From: Stereum hirsutum FP-91666 SS1
Taxonomy: Eukaryota > Basidiomycota > Agaricomycetes > Russulales > Stereaceae
Reading direction: 5' to 3'
Assembly: GCF_000264905.1 (NCBI RefSeq)
Contig: NW_006763153.1
Span: forward strand, 1-20,625
DNA: 20,625 nt
Below, piece by piece: positions 1 through 9,250 of this stretch. The notes beneath the pieces are model-generated. The model saw nothing but the letters and a program-made list of their open reading frames with translations. It was not told where the DNA came from and did no database searches. Made by a program: the position numbers and the translations under genes. Numbering within the stretch: position 1 is the first letter of the stretch; every line of letters begins with the position of its first letter.

Positions 1-665
1 CCGGTCGCCACTTCAATCAGTGGGCGACGTTCTGGGTACGCGTATCTTTCTTGCCTCTCTGTCCCCCCACATCGAGATAACGCGGTTTATACACCTTGCC
101 GTAGGTCAATCAAAAGGAAGGTGTCGACCTCGAGACCCCGCCAACCGGCGGCATATTCAATTTCAGCGCCACTCGTGAGGCTAATGAAGACATCACCGAT
201 ATCAATCTTCTCTCCAGCCGTCAACTCCAAGCTGCAACAAATCGATCACCGAACGTCGAGATCAGCTTCAACGGGCTTGCCGAAACCATCAAGGCCCTTC
301 GTAACGACGCCACTCACCCACCCAATCAAGCACCTATCACACCTGCTCCCGACATCCTTCGCTTGCCTGCTGTGCCTCCGCCTAGACTACCACCACGCTT
401 GGGCCTGGCAGACTTTGGCACGCAGTACACTATCTCCGCAGAGACCATCACACAACTTAGGCTTATGAAGGTTGTTGGACCTCATGTGCTACGTTTACTC
501 TCAAAGGAGGATTTGTTAGCAGAGGGCTTGTCGCGGGGGCAGGTTGCTGAGGTCCGCGACGCGGAGGAGCGATGGATGAAGGATATTGCTACGGTGCCGT
601 GGCGGTGCCACATGCGTGTTCTCATTCTCAGATTTCTTTGTTCACACGCGCTCTCTCGTACTTAG
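1..665 (+). CDS. 3' end of an unrecognised multi-exon gene with a SAM-like C-terminal segment (5' end outside the window)
   Basis: Two exons can be joined in phase 0: 3-35, ending at the donor GTACGC, and 105-665, starting after the acceptor CCGTAG. The 69-bp intron between them contains the only in-frame stop, at 102-104. The product reads GRHFNQWATFW, then VNQKEGVDLETPPTGGIFNF, a proline-rich linker, and a C-terminal helical stretch from ADFGTQY to AEVRDAEERW that looks like a small SAM-type helical bundle. I recall similar tails on multi-copy uncharacterised agaricomycete proteins, often near transposons, but cannot name the family. The gene lies outside the large transposon and converges on the broken Tc1/mariner gene, whose stop codon is 110 bp beyond. 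The last 25 or so residues look less constrained, so a further intron before 665 is possible. Confidence 0.5.
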
Positions 666-775
666 CTGCTTCATGGTACCTTTCTTGTACTCTATGTGCT
701 TGTATCAACTAATTTTGCTCGACATTTCATCATGGTATAAGAGTGTCTAGGAAGAGGAATATGTACTGAAGGGAT

Positions 776-941
776 CTACAGGTAGTTCGAGTGAGAGAAG
801 AATCCCCAAGTCATCTCGGGAGTGATGATGTCACATGCTAAGTACATCTCCAAGTGAATTTCCTTCGCGGTGAACTGATACATACCGTGACGACGTAGAT
901 GTGCCTTGATTGCAGAGAAAGCTTGTTCGATGGGGTTATAA
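776..941 (-). pseudogene. Tc1/mariner (DDE_3) transposase, C-terminal part, separated by insertion
   Basis: On the minus strand this encodes PIEQAFSAIKAHLRRHG and continues to the stop at 776-778. It holds the third catalytic acidic residue (E of PIE) and the C-terminal helices of a Tc1/mariner-type DDE transposase. It has no start of its own: the 935-941 bases are the target-site copy TTATAAC (minus strand), and beyond 942 lies the terminal repeat of the large transposon. Its frame continues exactly from the part ending at 19685, with 52 residues after the break, which would make a protein of about 309 residues. Apart from the 18.7-kb insert, I see no stop or frameshift. No terminal inverted repeat of this smaller element could be identified. 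Confidence 0.9.
935..941. repeat. Target-site duplication, left copy (GTTATAA)
   Basis: GTTATAA occurs here and at 19685-19691. The flanking bases differ outside (G against C) and inside (C against T), so the duplication is exactly 7 bp. It falls on a codon boundary of the disrupted transposase (TAT AAC on the minus strand), and removing one copy plus the insert restores the frame. Confidence 0.9.
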
Positions 942-972
942 CATCTGTACTGGTACAATAAGTAGTACATAA

Positions 973-988
973 CATGGTTATAACCATG
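973..988. repeat. Perfect 16-bp palindrome CATGGTTATAACCATG
   Basis: The sequence equals its own reverse complement. Its core GGTTATAACC is present in the right terminal repeat at 19642-19651 and contains the same GTTATAA that was duplicated at the insertion site. It is a plausible dimer-binding or cleavage-positioning site for the transposase, but that is inference. Confidence 0.7.
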
Positions 989-1030
989 AAACTTCGGTAA
1001 ACAGAGCCATGGTTATGTACTGAAGTATGT

Positions 1031-1090
1031 TAACCATGGTTGATCTACTTGACCTGCTACCTCGGACAAAAGGTAGATCAACCATGGTTA
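1031..1090. repeat. Hairpin: 18-bp perfect arms with a 24-bp loop inside the left terminal repeat
   Basis: TAACCATGGTTGATCTAC (1031-1048) is the exact reverse complement of 1073-1090. The loop holds a CTACCTCGGAC motif. The neighbouring module at 1102-1140 repeats the design with shorter arms (GATGTAC and GTACATC) and a loop with GTAACCTCGGATG. The right end has the matching module. The repeated arm-CTCGG-arm plan suggests a duplicated protein-binding unit. Confidence 0.75.
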
Positions 1091-1199
1091 TGGGTGATGC
1101 TGATGTACCGGCCCTGTAACCTCGGATGCAAGTACATCAACCGATGGTTATCGGTGGTCCGACCATTCACGTGCCCGGGCGCTCCCGGCATCCTGTTCA

Positions 1200-2480
1200 G
1201 GGTGGCCTGGATGCCGCCACTACCTGGATATTCCTCCCTCCTCGTCCGTTGCTTCTAGCACGGATATTATCCTTTCTAAATTATGTATAAATGGTTCATA
1301 GACACTGGCTAACACCCTCAAGCCGTCCGTGCCACAGTGAGGAAGTGAATGGGCGAGCAGTTCAGGCAGTAGTATTGGGTGCCACATTAGTATCAAACAG
1401 ATGTATCTCTTGTTCCGCTGCGCCCTGCGTCTTCCGTATGTAGGCCGCACGATCAGCATACTATATATATTCCTCATGTATAGTGATCACAAGGCAAGGG
1501 GGTTACAAGTGGGTGATAATGATCATTGTATCAGGGGGTACATTCGGTGCCACACTATTCCCTTGCCGTTGAAAATTTTGTTCAGCTGCTTCCTGCGCCT
1601 TCGTCAAATAGGTGGTACACTCCGGGTACTATCAACATCCATCATATGTAGTAATAAAAACGACAGGGTGCTACAAGCGGGCGATAACGATTCAGAGCCC
1701 GTTGTATCAGGGGGTGTATTTGGTGCCACACAGGTTCCCTGCCTAAAAATATTTCTTTCCGCTAGCTTTTCCGCCTTATGTATATCCACAATGAATTCTA
1801 AGCGGTAGTTATATGATCTATGTTCCGTAACAAAAGGGATAGAGTGATTCGACCAAGCGATGGAGGTTGAGAGCCTGTCCAGTCAGTAGGACATCTGGTG
1901 CCACACATATTACCTCCACTCTGATTATTTCTTTTCGCTGCTTCCTCCGCCTTCTGTGCATGTATAAAATATTTCTGAAGCTCTATCCACTCGTAGAATC
2001 AACCAGAAAAACTGCTGAGTCCGTGCCAGCCCGGCATAAAAAGCAAGAGTCCGTTTGATCTGGGTGCGCCACTAGCTTGCTACAACTGTATATTCCTCCC
2101 ACTGGCTTCTTTTGCTCGATTTCTGGCATGTTGTGTGGATACAAATTGTTTTTCAGTGTCGTAATATGTTTCACTAACCCTGATAGGCTCTGCGATGAGC
2201 GAGCAGAGAGCGAGAGTGTAACTAATCTTCGTAGTTCGGGCCACACAGCCTCCCTACCGGGATGCCCCTGCAGCTTGTTCGATAAATATCCCTTGCTCAT
2301 GTGAACATGCGTACAGAGTAATGTATATTATCGCAATACGCCATATACCATATGCTACGCCATCCGTGCATTCCAATGAACAGTCTTCAACTTGGGTGTC
2401 CTGGTGCCACTTCAAAATCTCGGGGCAAAATATCCCGGCTGCTGTGAGCTCATGCTTGAACAGAGCTCCAAATCGCTTTC
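1200..2480 (-). repeat. Left subterminal array: about 7-8 decayed units of about 175 bp
   Basis: A core close to GGTGCCACAC recurs at about 1378, 1546, 1722, 1897, 2063, 2238 (as GGGCCACAC) and 2403, with spacings of 165-176 bp. A degenerate unit at about 1203-1234 lies next to the terminal repeat. Downstream of the core most units have a T-rich stretch and a block like TTCGCTGCTTCCTCCGCCTTC. Upstream of the core at 1526-1545 and 1706-1721 is a shared TATCAGGGGGT. In reverse complement the core reads GTGTGGC(A/C)CC, matching GTGTGGCCCA of the right array, so the two arrays are inverted relative to each other. I see no coding gene here. The short open frames in it are not convincing. Confidence 0.75.
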
Positions 2481-3010
2481 TTGAATGTATCGTTGTTGCT
2501 TAGAACCACTGTCTAGTTCCTATTGTTCTTACGCACCGTACCTTGTCAATGGCGCCTTGCAATCTACGCCACGCAGTTGCCCTGACGGGTATGCTGCCAC
2601 AGGACCAGGTACGACATCAGTATATTTTAGTTTTGAGGGCTATGGATAGCTGCTCGCCGATCTCAGTGTACCGCCAGAACGAGCTTGCGGTGGACGACAA
2701 GGGCTAGCATCCGCTGAATACCTCAGTGAAGCCGCACCAAAGTTGGTTTCGCGGAGTGCAAAAATTGCCACGTGGCCTTAGTTGATCAATTCACAATTCC
2801 TAGTAATGATCTCACGCGCGTGTCAAGTGAACGCCTTCTCCAACCACGATCGACCTCTATTGTTCCTGCGTACTCTACGTGTCTAAAATCCGCATGTACG
2901 CCTCTCCTTGCCAGTCTTATCCGTCCGTACTCTCCTGCACCATACTAATTTGTTTTTCTAGCGGATACGTAGTATCAGAATTAATCAGTACGTCAAAACT
3001 AAGCGAAGGA
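2481..3010. other. Non-coding stretch between left array and gene A
   Basis: No gene is supported. Two weak candidates for further decayed array units are GCTGCCACAGG near 2592 and TTGCCACGTGG near 2765, about 175 bp apart. A perfect 10-bp palindrome GCCACGTGGC lies at 2767-2776. The part nearest 3010 should be the 3' untranslated region of gene A, which is read leftward. Confidence 0.5.
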
Positions 3011-6000
3011 CTAAGCGTACCTTTTCTTCCCCTTCGAAGCGTTCCCATCGTTCTCTTTCCCTCTCTTTCTACCTCCACTGACTCGTTCCACCATCTCTCC
3101 TATCATAGGCCCGCCATCTTCCAACTGCTTCTGCATCGCCTTTAGCACCCAGGTTACATCCTCCACCATCGAAAGCAACTCGCCCTTCTCCTCCTCTGAT
3201 CTCGCACGAAGGCGCCACCACAACAACGACATCAACAACATAAACATTCCGTTCATACCGCCCTTCGCCGTCTCACTCCATGTCTCGTCCGCGGGCAATT
3301 CACGACTCATCGGCCAGTCATCCTCTCCTCCGTGACGCCACTCCGGCTGCAGTCCCCGCCACCACAGTCTCACTTGCTTTCCGTAAATATCTAACGCCCC
3401 CAATGCCGGTGGCTTCTTCTGTCGCCCACATTTCAGCCAGTAATCTACCGAATCCGGTCGATCTTTGTGGTTCAATTTGTGGCCTTTAGCCTGCACGAAA
3501 GGGTCAGTACGCGAAAAGCTTCCGTTTATGCGTTGAACTTACGTCACGAGCAGGGTACCCCATCAATTTCTCCACCGATATCCAACTCGCCACCATCTCC
3601 GTCACGTCCTTCTTACACCAATCCTCTAACTCTCGGAGCAAGTCGACCTCGCCCTCTGTATGAGCCTTCGGCGGCGCTTTACTTGCGTCGAAGAATTGGT
3701 TTACGAACGGAACGACATCGGGAACAACCTCTGCGGTGCTGCTCGGTACTTTCGGCTCCGGTGGCGTGGTCGCCACCGCACCAATCGCAGAAGCAAGGTC
3801 CTTGTTTGGTGCGACAATATTCGATTCAGCCGCGATACGAGGACCGCCTGGATACGGAGGTTGAACGGGAGCCGAATATGCGGCTGAGATGCGATTAGTG
3901 GCCGGCGAGAGGGGTAACGGCTTAGAGTAGGCTGCGTGTGTAGGCGTAGTTGGGTGACTGCGAGGCAGAGAGGTCTGAGATTGGCGAGGGGTAGCGGGAG
4001 TAGTGGTTGCCGAGTCTTGTACGGGAGTCGCAAGCGGCAGATGTACGTTCTGATTCTCCTGCCCTGCTTCCGCCTCCGCTTCGGTCCTAACTATCTCGCT
4101 GCTCGTAGGATCGCCGAGGGTAGACGCCGTCGTAACGCAGGCGGCGGTCTGCGTCCCATCAGCCGAGAATTGAACGGGCGTGACATCTTTGTTGGAGGGA
4201 ATAGGTTCGATCTCAGCGGAGGCTGGGGGATATTCCGCTGCAGCCGTTGTGGGAGTGGGCGTCGTGGCAGTAGAGGCCACGATGGGTGTAGTAGATGCAG
4301 TATCCGTGGCGGTACGAGGCTGAGGTTCAGAAGAAGCAATCGCAAGGGTGGGTTCGGTCGAATCGGGAGCGAGGGTAGGGGCGGCAGTAGAGGCCACGAC
4401 GGGCGTAATAGATGCAGTATCTGTGGCGGTACGAGGCTGAGGTTCGGAAGAAGCAATCGCAAGGTTTGGTTCGGTCGAATCGGAAGCGAGGGTAGGGGTC
4501 GCCGTAGTTGCGGAGAGTGCAGGTTCGGTAGAAACAGTGGTGTGAACATGCTCGACACTCTCATCGCTGAGAGGTGTAAGCACGGTCGGAGCCACGGCGT
4601 CCTGCTTATTAGCAAGGCGAGCGCTCTGTCGTCTCTCCGTGTCCTCAATATTCTGACCCTTCGTGCATTCCACCCTTCTGAGCACAGGTCTAGGCTTCGG
4701 CTTCAACGGCACAGTCGTCTTCTCGAGTTCCTCTATGAGTCCAAGAGCCACTTGGAAGTTATGATTCCGCTCCAAGTTCTTCAACCGGCTGCGCTCGTAC
4801 TCCGTCATCGAGGCCCTTGTATCCTCCCACGGCTTCAGTTTGCGAACGGGTTCTGCAGCGGATTCCATCTCCGCCTCACCGCCCTCGTCAACGCCACTCC
4901 AACTATCCTCATCGCCGCCAATTTGAACGTCGTCATCATCCGGCCCATCAGACTCATCAGCCGAATCACGGGCCTTACCCTTACCACGACGCCTACTCTC
5001 GCGGGCTTGTCCACTGGCGGAACGTGATACGGCACCGGAAATAGTAGGAGTCGTGGTCGGAGTCGTGGTCGCAGCGGGAGCAGTTGCGGTGGTATCAAGA
5101 GGAGGGCTGACGACGGTAGCGTTTACGGCGACAGCGGAGGTGGTGGTTGCATTGGAGAGTGAAGTGGACGCAGGAGTCGTATTCGATGACTGGCCGTTGG
5201 ATGACGAGGATTCATCGGGGCCTCCTTCGTCGACGGAGTTCTCCCCCGTTCCGGTGAGCGAACGAAGAAGCCGTTCCTCGGGGGCTATTTTCATGAATGT
5301 GAGTACGATGAACTCGCGTGCGGAGGGAAATCAAGTTTGCTTACTCCACAATGTATGCAGATATTCCGTCCAGGCCTTGACGATTGCATCGTACTCGGTG
5401 TAGTGCTGGCGGAATGTCTTCTTGTCCGGACCGAATTCCCAATCGTAGCTGCAATATCCGGAGTAAGTACACGCCTACTCGACACGACATTCACGCACTT
5501 ACGCGAACGATCCAATTCGTCCTTGCTGTCCAGGACACGGGCCCCCAACGAGAAAAGTCCCAACCATGCCCGTTTGCTGGTAGAGTTGACGTAACCAGAG
5601 GATTACGGTCGCTGGAACGGCTGCAATATTCCTGGTGAAAGGTGAAAGATAAGCATCACGCTTGTCAAAATAAATTGTTTACTGACTTGTCGAACTCCTG
5701 TAGCTGCTCACGAGTAGGGACCGGCTCTGGAGCCGGCTCACCCTCCTCTTTCTTCCCCTTCTTCGTCCCCTTCAACGTCGCCTTCCACAGCCTCTCGACT
5801 TCCTCTTGCACATCCTCCGGCTCACCGCTCAACCGATTGACTGCCCACTCCTGCTGGTACGTCAAATGATTCTTCTTCTTCTCATCCGACGTCATGCTCA
5901 AGTACTCGTTGAACGCGACCCTCATCTCGTTCTTTACACTCTCATAAGGCTTGCAATATTGCTCCCAGTAGTACTGGCCCCTTGACAAGTTACGAGTACG

Positions 6001-6347
6001 AGTCGTGCCCGGGATGGGCGGGAGGGGTTTATTGGAACGTCGACCCAGTCCGGGCGCGATCCCTTTCGCGTCGTGCTTGGTGCGATTCGGGTACCAGTCT
6101 CTCAGCCGCTATGGTAAGAGGTCTCAGACTGTGGTCCATAGAGCCACCAAAAATTCGGAACACTCACGGTCTTGTACTTTTGCCCCGTCTTCTTGCAGAC
6201 AAGGTCCGGCCACAACTTGAACCATTCGCTGAAGAGGTTCTCGAAGAATTCCGGCAAGGTTTTCGATTCTCGCGCCTCGCGGAAACCTGGCAGCCTCGCC
6301 AACAAGAATTCGGTTTGATCAGGGGTAGTCCAGGGAACACCGACCAT
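3011..6347 (-). CDS. Cargo gene A: 1018-aa protein of an uncharacterised agaricomycete family, possible homeodomain-like N-terminus
   Basis: Six exons on the minus strand join without a stop: 6347-6168, 6108-5687, 5631-5503, 5448-5345, 5284-3543 and 3490-3011, with introns of 52-60 bp and GT-AG ends. The start was chosen at 6347 for its ACCATGG context. Residues 6-55 hold WTTPDQTEFLLARLPGF and FFENLFSEWFKLWPD, followed across the first junction by KYKTRLRDWYPNRTK, which resembles the recognition helix of a homeodomain (W-F-x-N-R), so DNA binding is a guess. Residues about 202-278 hold LYQQTGM, GGPCPGQQG and a W/Y-rich segment. Residues about 285-830 are low complexity (Ser/Thr/Ala/Pro, with an Arg/Lys patch and an acidic patch) around a short conserved YERSRLKNLERNHNFQVALG. 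The C-terminus from about 832 (WCKKDVTEM, RPDSVDYW, LQPEWR, MNGMFMLL) looks structured again and ends in a basic tail. From memory, similar proteins are multi-copy in agaricomycetes with no known function. No catalytic motif is seen. Confidence 0.8.
4266..4499 (-). repeat. Tandem duplication of 117 bp (39 codons) in gene A
   Basis: Units 4266-4382 and 4383-4499 are nearly identical and encode two copies of a stretch that includes STEP(N/T)LAIASSEPQPRTA. The length keeps the frame, so this is an in-frame expansion in the disordered part of the protein. Confidence 0.8.
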
Positions 6348-6638
6348 GGTTATGTGTTTGGGGGGGAAAGCGAGCAATGTCGTAGACGTCGTCGGTGGAG
6401 GTCGAGATACCGGCTTCGTTGACCGAGGTCCTTTTTTCGAATTCTTGGTATTTCACTTCGCCGCATCACGTGTGTAGGAACTCCAACGCCGACTTTGTGG
6501 CTGCTTGTTTGTCCGTGGCACGTCGCCAACGCAATATGCCGGTCGTAGCCGGTGGCCGTCTTATCAGCAGAGCTCGAGGATGCTGCGCTGCCATCGCTCT
6601 TCCTACCACCACAATCCTCCCTCTCCCAAGCCTCAACC
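6348..6638. promoter_or_regulatory. Divergent 291-bp intergenic region between cargo genes A and B
   Basis: Genes A (leftward) and B (rightward) start 291 bp apart, so their promoters must lie here. A perfect E-box CACGTG is at 6467-6472, roughly midway. There are CT-rich tracts just before the gene B start (6600-6630, CCTCCCTCTCCCAAG), as is common for fungal core promoters. No clear TATA box is visible. Co-expression of A and B is inferred from this layout only. Confidence 0.5.
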
Positions 6639-8054
6639 ATGTCTCAAGGTAGGTATTCCTCGAAGACCTCGAGTTTTCCTCGCGCGCCATCTAATATAAT
6701 ATTCAGCTGCAGGGTCACAGCCTGATGCTATTCAGGGAGTGAGTCTTCCGCGATACCTGGTCGTTCATGGCAGGGACGGATTGGCGTTGTATGCCGACTG
6801 GTAAGTTGTCTCGTATACGCGTCTCCCTCCCTCCTTTTTTCGCTCAACTCACTTTCTCTCGCAGGCCTCAGGCGGCGTTGAGGGTACAAGGCTTCCCCAA
6901 CGCTATATACAAGAAATATCGCACCGGTGAGGAAGCTCGCACTGCGTACGATCGTGTTAGGGAGATTATGGACACCCACGGCACGACCAATGTCACCCCC
7001 GCCATCATGGCGTCTCTCCGCGCCCCGCCTCCCTATCAACCCTTCGTCAACCCCTCCGCTGTCTCTGCTACCGTTTCTCCCACTCCCGCGTCTGTCCCCG
7101 CCTCCGCCGATGCCCCGCCCGCCGATGCCCCGCCCGCCGATCTTCCCCCCGCCGAGGCTTCCCCCCTTGCTGACACCCCTTCTGAGACTCCTGCTGTCAT
7201 CCACGACGATCTGATCGCCACGATGCAGCCCTACGATACCTTGTCCGAGGTTGGAGTGAGCGACGAGGAGGACACCCAGTCCCTTCTCGAGACATCGTCC
7301 GTAGGGTCGGTTCCCGAGACGGAGATCGATGAGGAGGAGGCTCGCGAAGCGGCCCACGCGGTATGTCTTCGTTCTGATGCAATGTGCCAATCGCTGATGT
7401 GTTCCAAATCAGGTTTCTAGCCTTGTGGTGCCGGTTCCTGGTAGCGCGCCCGATACTCCGGTGAGTTCCGCTTTGGCCGATCCTGAGGCGGCCGCGAATC
7501 GCACTATCGAAGCGGTGCGTTATGAGGCCGTGCACAGGAGTCGCCGACCTTTCCCGACGGTCCACCCTCTTCTTCGTGCCGCTGTCGAAGCCTCGGTAAG
7601 CTCATCACTTAGTTGATCTTGTTCACACTAACGTTATGTTCGAGGTTTGATGCAGCTCACTTCCGACTCGGTTCGCGACGCCAGTATCCGCTCCGCCTAC
7701 ATCGAGGACACCGCGAAGATGCTTGCGGACGTGTTATTCACCGGTGAGGCATACTATGTAATCGTTCGTGGCCGAGAACCTGGAGTCACGCGTACAAACT
7801 GGTACGCCCCGGTCTCCAATCTCCCCTGCTCCTCATCGATATCCAAACGATGCTAACATGCTCATAGGGTCGGTGCGAGGGTCCACGTTGATGGCATTGC
7901 CGATGCCTACTACCAGGCTTTCCTTTCTGGAGCGACGGCTCGTCGTTGGTGGAAGGAACACCGCGGGGAGGCCGTCAACTACGGCCCCACCGGTGTGGCG
8001 TCCACGTTGGACAACAACAACCCCAACGGGCCAGTTCCCACGGCGAACCGTTAG
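6639..8054 (+). CDS. Cargo gene B: 371-aa protein with two RNase H1 N-terminal (Cauli_VI / hybrid-binding)-like modules
   Basis: Six exons join in frame: 6639-6648, 6707-6800, 6865-7360, 7413-7595, 7656-7801 and 7868-8054, all with GT-AG introns. The first coding exon is only 10 bp (MSQ), in an ACCATG context and followed by GTAGGT. Residues about 19-66 read RYLVVHGRDGLALYADWPQA then VQGFPNAIYKKYRTGEEA, the pattern of the RNase H1 N-terminal domain (aromatic-V-V-x-G, G-x-x-x-x-W, K-x-F/Y), which in RNase H1 binds RNA-DNA hybrids. Residues about 294-345 (YYVIVRGREPGV, W, then VDGIADAYYQAFLSGATA) look like a second, more diverged copy. Between them is a Pro/Ala-rich, then acidic, linker. There is no RNase H catalytic domain, so the protein may bind nucleic acid without cutting. 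It is divergent from gene A. Confidence 0.8.
7106..7150 (+). repeat. Three 15-bp tandem units in the gene B linker
   Basis: GCCGATGCCCCGCCC occurs twice (7106-7120 and 7121-7135), followed by a diverged third copy. They encode repeats of ADAPP in the disordered linker and keep the frame. Confidence 0.8.
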
Positions 8055-8430
8055 ATGGTTCATGTTAGCGAGTAGCCGTAACTCCGCTTTCTGTAGCTTC
8101 TTTTCTTCTTTCGCGCCGTCGTTCCGTTCCTCCTATTCGTTTCTGTGTACGATCCGTAGGAGTCGTAGAAAGGTGTGGTGCAGTGGGTTTGTGGTTTAGC
8201 GAGCGTCGTAGGGCTCGCGGGGAAATTCCTGCGGTTGCTGTAGCTGGCAAGGGGCGGTGTGCCTAACTATCCTGGTTTGGTGGTCAGTGTCATGTGTGGT
8301 GTCTCCGTCTGTGTCGTGTTGTCCGTCTGTGCCGTGTTCTTCGTGTTGCGTGTTGGGCTTGATTAGCCGCAAATATAGTTATACCCCGGATGTTGTTGCC
8401 TGAACCCGTGTGCGGAGTGTGAATGTGCAG
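8055..8430. other. Gene B 3' region with a GT-rich low-complexity tract
   Basis: No gene is supported. Positions about 8280-8360 are a GT-rich tract built of variants of TCTGTGTCGTGTTGTCCG. The part after 8054 is presumably the 3' untranslated region of gene B. Confidence 0.45.
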
Positions 8431-8439
8431 GTTCAAATA

Positions 8440-8876
8440 TCTGCTGCCAACCTTTTTCGTCAAGACCACCACCATCAACTCGAGACGCGGCTGAATTCCA
8501 ATGCCCACTGTGAGTTCTTTATTGACCAAGAGTGCGTACATGCTTATGAAAGTTTGTTCATATAGACTCTCTCTTCCTGCGAGCAGTTCCAAGACGAGGG
8601 GAGGATCTACATGACCCGCAAAAGAGGTACGGGTCTTCTGTTATCATTCGCATTTGAAATGTTGACTGCTCCCTCCAGCTCCTACTCGCGTCACTCGCAA
8701 TACGTGCCGCTTCATGCTCTGCGAGGAGCACAAGATCGCGTTCTTCGTCAAGGTCAAGTGGGTTCGCGCAGGCGATGAGTGGATTGCGTTGAAGGCAGAT
8801 GGGGTGCATATCCCGCGTTGCGCGGATTACGTAGTCTTTGGAGATCCTCTTGGACTCCTGTCCGGGTCTGCAGCTT
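8440..8876 (+). CDS. Possible small gene or 3' exon remnant, function unknown
   Basis: The most protein-like reading is two exons: 8591-8628 (FQDEGRIYMTRKR), donor GTACGG, then 8681-8876, which begins APTRVTRNTCRFMLCEEHK and includes AFFVKVKWVRAGDEWIALKA and CADYVVFGDPLG, with a stop at 8874-8876. The splice restores a codon across the junction. An upstream exon at about 8443-8509 (VQISAANLFRQDHHHQLE, before GTGAGT) is possible but does not join cleanly in frame, and no start codon could be fixed. It has no recognised domain. It could be a decayed third cargo gene. A weak mirrored copy of parts of it may lie on the minus strand near 11770-11825 (see the central inverted repeat). Confidence 0.3.
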
Positions 8877-9250
8877 AGGTTGAGTAGGAGGCGCCGAGGC
8901 TCTGCACCCAATGTACCATGCTGCAGTTATTCGAGCGTTTCATCTTCTACTTCCAGTAGATGATTCCCCGTTCAATAGCATACAGTGCTGTTCACGATAG
9001 ATCCCTCAGTGTCCTCGGACGAAACAACCTGAGAGCTGTACGAAGGACGTTACATTATCACTACAACTATTTCAAAGCTCTCGGACGCAGTTGTTGCCTC
9101 GGCGTATCTTCAACGCTGCAGTGATCGCCTGAGACGTCCGTTTTCCGATACGTTGTCTCTCCAAGGCACCGCCCCTGTGCACTACTTCGTCATCGTTCAA
9201 TCCGCCCGCTGCAAGTGCGTGTGCCACTCCAGAGTGGCGCCGTCATGTTC
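8877..9250. other. Gene-poor stretch, left of the central inverted repeat
   Basis: No convincing gene is visible. A short open stretch (9000-9110, + strand, with GRNNLRAVRRTLHYHYNYF) has coding-like composition but ends in a stop and has no domain. It may be the relic of an exon. Confidence 0.35.

Larger units (their letters stand above)
942..1162 (+). repeat. Left terminal inverted repeat (about 221 bp, imperfect)
   Basis: This pairs with 19464-19684 in inverted orientation with almost no net length difference. Its best blocks are AAGTAGTACATAA (960-972), GGTTATAACC (976-985), and the 61-bp segment 1102-1162. It contains a 16-bp perfect palindrome at 973-988, an 18-bp perfect inverted repeat at 1031-1090, and several copies of CCATGGTTA. 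The outermost 18 bp are less well conserved between the two ends. Weaker similarity continues inward, for example TGGATATTC at 1225 pairing with 19401-19409, and merges into the subterminal array. Confidence 0.85.

Noticed and set aside
1040..2503. Many short open frames (60-135 aa) across the left array
   Set aside because: They lie in 175-bp repeats and terminal palindromes, occur on both strands, and show no domains; they are by-products of repeat sequence.
3936..5027. 363-aa + strand open frame
   Set aside because: It is antisense to the Ser/Thr/Pro-rich exon 5 of gene A; its Arg/Gly-rich composition is the expected shadow.
8558..8911. 117-aa minus-strand open frame
   Set aside because: It overlaps the more protein-like + strand exon 8681-8876, and its composition (many R, S, L) is typical of an antisense shadow. 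Neither is certain.
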